The notes beneath the pieces were generated by a model that searched no databases, was not told the DNA's origin, and was given only the letters and a program-made list of their open reading frames with translations. The position numbers were made by a program, and so were the translations under genes. Shown here in pieces: positions 57,601 through 63,600 of a stretch of DNA of 64,000 nucleotides. Source of the DNA: a virus; the IMG/VR virus record IMGVR_UViG_3300020370_000003, positions 1 through 64,000 of that record, one strand, 5' to 3'. The stretch's first letter is position 1. The number at the start of each line of letters is the position of its first letter.

Positions 57601-60600
57601 TTTGCTCATTAGCAGCAAAATCGAATATAAACTCATTCCTATTCCATTGAGTTTGACCAGAAAGGTAAACATCACCAGAATTATCAGTATTAACTGAATG
57701 AACGGTTATACCTTCAATACGGTTTTTATTAAATTCATTAGTTGTATGATTCTTAATAATACCATTATATCCAATCTTAACTGAATCTACAGTTTTAACA
57801 CCAGTTGTAGTATTGTCTCTACTAAATGCAACGTTTAAATCTCCAAATATATCGATAGAACTCCTATCTGCCATAGTGATATCTCTACCAGGAGCAACAT
57901 AACGATAATTCCAAATTATATCACCAGTTCTACTAACTTTACAAACCCAAAAACTATCTTTCTGTGTAGGATCAGACTTAAATCTTAATGAACAAGAAAT
58001 ATAACACTCATTAAATTCGTCAAAGACAAGACTACCATCAACTAATGAATATACAGATGTACTATACTCTTTAATAAAGTCTATATTAATTGCACTTGTA
58101 GTTAAAGTTGCTTTACCAAATGCAAGATTAACATCGGTAGTAGATTGATTTAACCCTACTTCCATTAAGAAGTATAATTCTGTAGCTCCTGAAGTAGTCG
58201 TTATGACCTTCATATCTACAATCTTTTCAGATTTACTAGTAGATACAAGCTTTCTCTTAATAGCAAAATTACCAGTACTATCAATAGATGCTAAGAATGC
58301 ATCATATGGGTTACTGGAATTTGTATTAGTATAACCACCAATAATGAAACGAGTATCACTCCATTTTTGAATTGAAGTTACATAGTCAGCACGAGTAGCA
58401 CCAGAGATACCAGCATATCCTTTTTGGAACTGTAATCCAGCACTCAATCCATTTTCTGTCTGAGTATACTTAGCAAGTATAACATCTGGATTATATGCAT
58501 TAAGTAGATTAGAATTTGGCTTATTATTACCAACCACCCAAACATCAAGACCATCTACATAAAGTTTTTGAAACTCTGTATAGTATTGTCCATCAGTACT
58601 CTCTAGAGTATTCTCCCACTCTTTAACACCTGTAGCAGATAATTTAGCAACAAAACCTACTGAATTTCCAACAGCATCTTTTGTTTTACCACAAATAAAG
58701 ATCTCTTTATTATCACTAACGTAAGTATCATTAATTTTAACATAATTCTGATTTCCAATTTTAGAAAGATAATAATCCGCTTTCTTAAAGACCTGTGGAT
58801 GAGATAATATAACACGAGGATTAGATGTATATCCAGAACCAGAATTTAAAATATTAACTTGATCAATAGCACCAACAGTTGATACAACTGCTTCTAATTT
58901 TCCAGAAGTACCATCACCATCAATTGTAATAGTTGGTGGAATATCTGTATTGTATCCAGAACCTCTTTGGTCAATAACAATCTCTTCTATACCTTTATAT
59001 TGACGAACTACAAACGTTTTGTTTGTATTCTGCATTATAGGAGTATAATCTATATAAACAACATCACCAGCAATTAGATTATGAGGATCTGCTGTCTGTA
59101 AGACACCATAATTAGCACCACTAATATTCTCAAAATCATATGCAGCAACTGCTTCACCCTTGATTTTTGAAATACGAGCAGATACACCAGCTCCATCAGT
59201 ATCGGTATTATCAAATATTAATCTATCATCTACCTGATAATTCTTACCTGTGTTCTCAACAGTAAATCCAGTAACAGAAGCATCTTCAAATTTAGTTGTT
59301 GTTTCAACTTCAATATCAACTTTAGAGTCAAATTTAACTTTAGGGAAGTAATCAAATAACTGTAAAGGTGACTCCTCAAACATTTGATCGGGGTCAGCAG
59401 TCTCTTCTGGACCTATAATTCCATCTCTATTTTCATCCTCTACTTCAAACAACAAGATCTCACCATCTTCAGTTGTTAAAGCAGCAGTAGAAGCATTAGG
59501 AACCCTTTCAACATCAATATCAACATTCTCATAAGGGTCTCTATAACGTACAACTCCAGTTGGTATATTCTGCTGAATTGCATTTGCACTAAGGTTCCAT
59601 TCATCAACAACAGAGTTGAAACTTGGTCCTATAACATATGGGAAAAGTGGACTACCTGCATCAGTAGCATCAATAGTAACGAAATAAGCATAAGCACCAT
59701 TAGGGAAGTCAGGAGTCTTACAAAAACGACCATTATACTGGTCTAAGTCACCTAATCCAAAACTATACTCATAGTCTTCTACAAAATTACCAGCAGGTTC
59801 TTCTGTTAATAATGGACCAGCAGTTCTATTTGGAGTTGGATTAATAGTATCATCATAAATTAATTCATCCTTTAATTTGTAAGAAGTTCTAAGTCTTACG
59901 GTAGCAGAACTTTGGTCAGTAGGATCAACGTATCCATAAGGACCGTAAATTGGATTACCATCAAATGCCCAACCGATAATTGGAGAGTGAGATAACTGCT
60001 CTTCTTGTTCTAGAATATTTCCTGTGCCAATTTCTTCATAAAGGTTATCACCAAGGATATACCTCATCTTTTGAGGGTTTGAAAGGTGAGCATACTCACC
60101 ACCATACTCATTATTGTAACCAGTAAATACAGAACCTTTAGCAGTATCAAACTGTGAAGTTGCTTGAAGGTTATAATTCCATTGGAATACATTTGCAGTA
60201 AAAGTAGCATTTTGACCAACGGAAGTCAAATTAATAATAGTACTACCTTGGATGTAGTTAATACCTTTGTTAACAATCTCAATATTGGTAACCCTACCAG
60301 CATTTTCACCGTCTGTGTCAATAGTTGCTCTTGCAATTGCACCAAATCCAACACCTTGAACAGATACTTCAGGTGCAGTAGTATATCCAGATCCAGCAGA
60401 AATGATAGCAATAGATATAATTCTACCATCATTAACAATTGCTTGTGCAACAGCACCTTTACCAGAACTTAGTGTTACTGTTGGACTTGAAGTGTATTGA
60501 ACACCACCATTAGTAATACCAATAGACTGAATAGGTCCACGAACAGATGCAGTACCAGCAGCACCATTTCCACCACCACCAACAATAGTAATAAGTGGTT

Positions 60601-63600
60601 GTGAAATATACCCAGAACCGCCTGAGTTGATTAGAATACGTGAAACTGACCCTTTAGTGATAATAGCAGTTGCAGCAGCACCAGAACCACCTCCTCCAAC
60701 GATTGACACCAATGGAGATGAAGTATATCCAGAACCGCCATTAGTTACAGTAATTTCACTAAGAGAACCGTTAACTACAACACTTGCAGTTGCACCTTCT
60801 CCTCCACCACCTGTCATAGTAATTGCAGGAGGAGATGCAGCATCATATCCAGATCCAGAATTAGTAATGCTAACATCGGTTACAGCACCAAAGGTTTTTG
60901 CTTCGGTTGACTTATAAGACCAAATTGATACACCATTTACCCAAGTACCAATCGGACCTGAAGAAATAGCATTCTTAGTTGAAATTGTAGTAGGTACTTT
61001 AGGGAACCTATTTAATTTACGTTGATTACCTGGAAGTAGAGCAGAACCAGGGAATGGACCTATCTCATAGTTAGGAATACCTGTAGAAGCAACATAAACG
61101 TAATTATCATTAAAGAATGAGTTTTGTATGTTAGTGGTATAAGGACTAACTGCATTATTAACAGCAGAGTTGACAGATTTACCTTTATTAAGGTCAACAG
61201 ATACTAAAATATTACCCTGTGGTATAACAGTAGCAGGTTGAGGTAGATTATACTGGAATATAAGGTCGCTATCCCTAGAAGTTACTAAAAATGTTCCGTT
61301 ATAGATGATTGGGTTAGCACCATAAATGGTAACCTGATCTCCAACCAATAAACCATGAGGATTGGTACAAGTTATAGTAGCAGACTGATTATTAACACCA
61401 CCATAAGTTACAGTGTCAACATCAATCAATTTTTTGACGTTATACAACCAAGTAGTAAGATCTGGACCAACACCAGTACCACCAAGCTTGGAAACCGTTA
61501 ATTTATCTCCAGGTAAGTAATAAGAACCTGTATCTGTTAATGTAGTTTGTTGAGCATCAACAATACCAACAATATTCATTACAACTTCTTGAGCAGTTCC
61601 CTTATTAAGATAAACTCTAAAGTTTGATGTTACTTCAGTAGCAGAATCCCAATCTTCAACTACATTATTGACTGAACGAGTACATTCAATAAACTGGTTA
61701 AGTGATTTCTCCTTATACTGTACAAGTTCTGAACCAGTTCCAGTACCGATTAAAAATTCACCGTTTCTTTCTGGCCAACCGATAGTAGAGTCAACTGTAA
61801 TAATACCATCGGTAAAATTCAAAGGCTCTGCAAGTTTAGTCTTATATGGAACTGTAAACGTACCATTAATAGTTTCTTCAGAAAGAACCAATTCATATAT
61901 TGTTAGTTCTGAAGTTTTAATAGAAATAAAGTTTTCTACAAGAGCACTTGCTGCTTGAACATTATCATCTGCTATATCTCTATCTTGTATTAATAAAGCA
62001 TCTTTTATATTATTAGAATCACCACTAACCAACGTTGCCCGAAGAATTGTATCAATAGACCAAGTAGCATCAGAAGGCTTAATTATTTGGTCTTTTGGAT
62101 ATGAAATACTTACAGTTTCACCATATAATAACTTAAAGAGATAAGCAATACTATAAGAAGTACCTTTAGAAGCATAAAAGTCCTTAATAGTCTTAATTGC
62201 TGTTCTAACGTCAATTTGAGAGTAATCTAGAGAAGGTACATCAGGTAAGAACTGTTCTGTATACTTATCAAGCAATCTCTTGATGAATAACGCATCCAAA
62301 CATTTAACAGGAGTATCTGTAACTGCTGTAGATGCTACTGTAACATCAGAGAATACTGCATTACCATCTTCAGAATATTCTTTAATACCACTTGCTGCTC
62401 TAGCACATCCTTCAAATTTTGCTTTACTATATCCAGTACCATTTTGATTTACTGTAAATCCAGTAACTTCATTAAGTCCAACTGTAGCAGATGCTTCTGA
62501 TGAAGGTGGTTCTTGAATAAAGATAGTTGGAGGTTCAGTTGCACTATATCCAGAACCAAAATTGGTTATATTAATATCAATAATCTGACCATTGAAAATA
62601 GATGCAACAGCAGTAGCTCCAGTACCACCAGCATAGTTACCAAGTTGATCTACTCTTTCATCAACAATATAAACCGATGGAACATCTTGATATCCACTAC
62701 CACCATTTAAAAGTTCAATATCTGTTACTCTTCCATCACCATCAACTTTTGTTTGGAGAATTTGTGCTCCTGTTGGATCTACAACAGCAACTCTAGGAGT
62801 TCCTACGTACCCTTGACCAGCATTTAATATCTGAACAGAAGTAATTCTTCCGTCTGTTAATACTGCTCTTAATGATGCTCTAATGCCATCTACTTCAGTA
62901 GGTTCATCAATATAAATGTCAGGTACAGTTGTATAACCAATACCACCATTAGTTACAGTTATACCACCACTAATAGAACCGTTAGATATCGTTGGAGGGT
63001 CAATTTTACCGCCTCCAGGTTGCCTAAAGCTAAGTCTAGGTGTGAATGTATATCCACTACCTGAATTAAGTACTTCTAGTCCACTAACAGCACCATTTGT
63101 AACAGTTGCTCTAATACTTGCTGTTGTAGAACCTGGTTTTGTAGGTGATTGAACATCTACTAGAGGTGGGTTTGTATCACTATACCCATATCCTCCATCA
63201 AGAAGAGAAACACTCTTAATACCATTAACTAATGCTGTTGCAGCTGCCCCAGATCCATTTTCAGATTTAATAGAAACTTTTGGTGGATATTCAAACCTAT
63301 AGTTACTACCATTAGTATTTGTAGAAATACCAGTTAAAGTACCAGCATCATCTATACGTGCATATCCAATAGCACCTGCACCAAAAGAAGGAATTGGTGC
63401 TTCAACAGAGTATAATGATAAGAATCTACCATTTAAAGGTGCGTCTTTAAATATAAACTGATTTCCATCAATAAAGAAGTCTACTTTTGGAATAAGAAGT
63501 TCATTATCATAAATCGCTAAAACATACTCATCTATAACAGGTTCGTATAAAGCACCATCTCTTGTTATAGTAAATTGACGATTACCTTCACCAAAACTAT

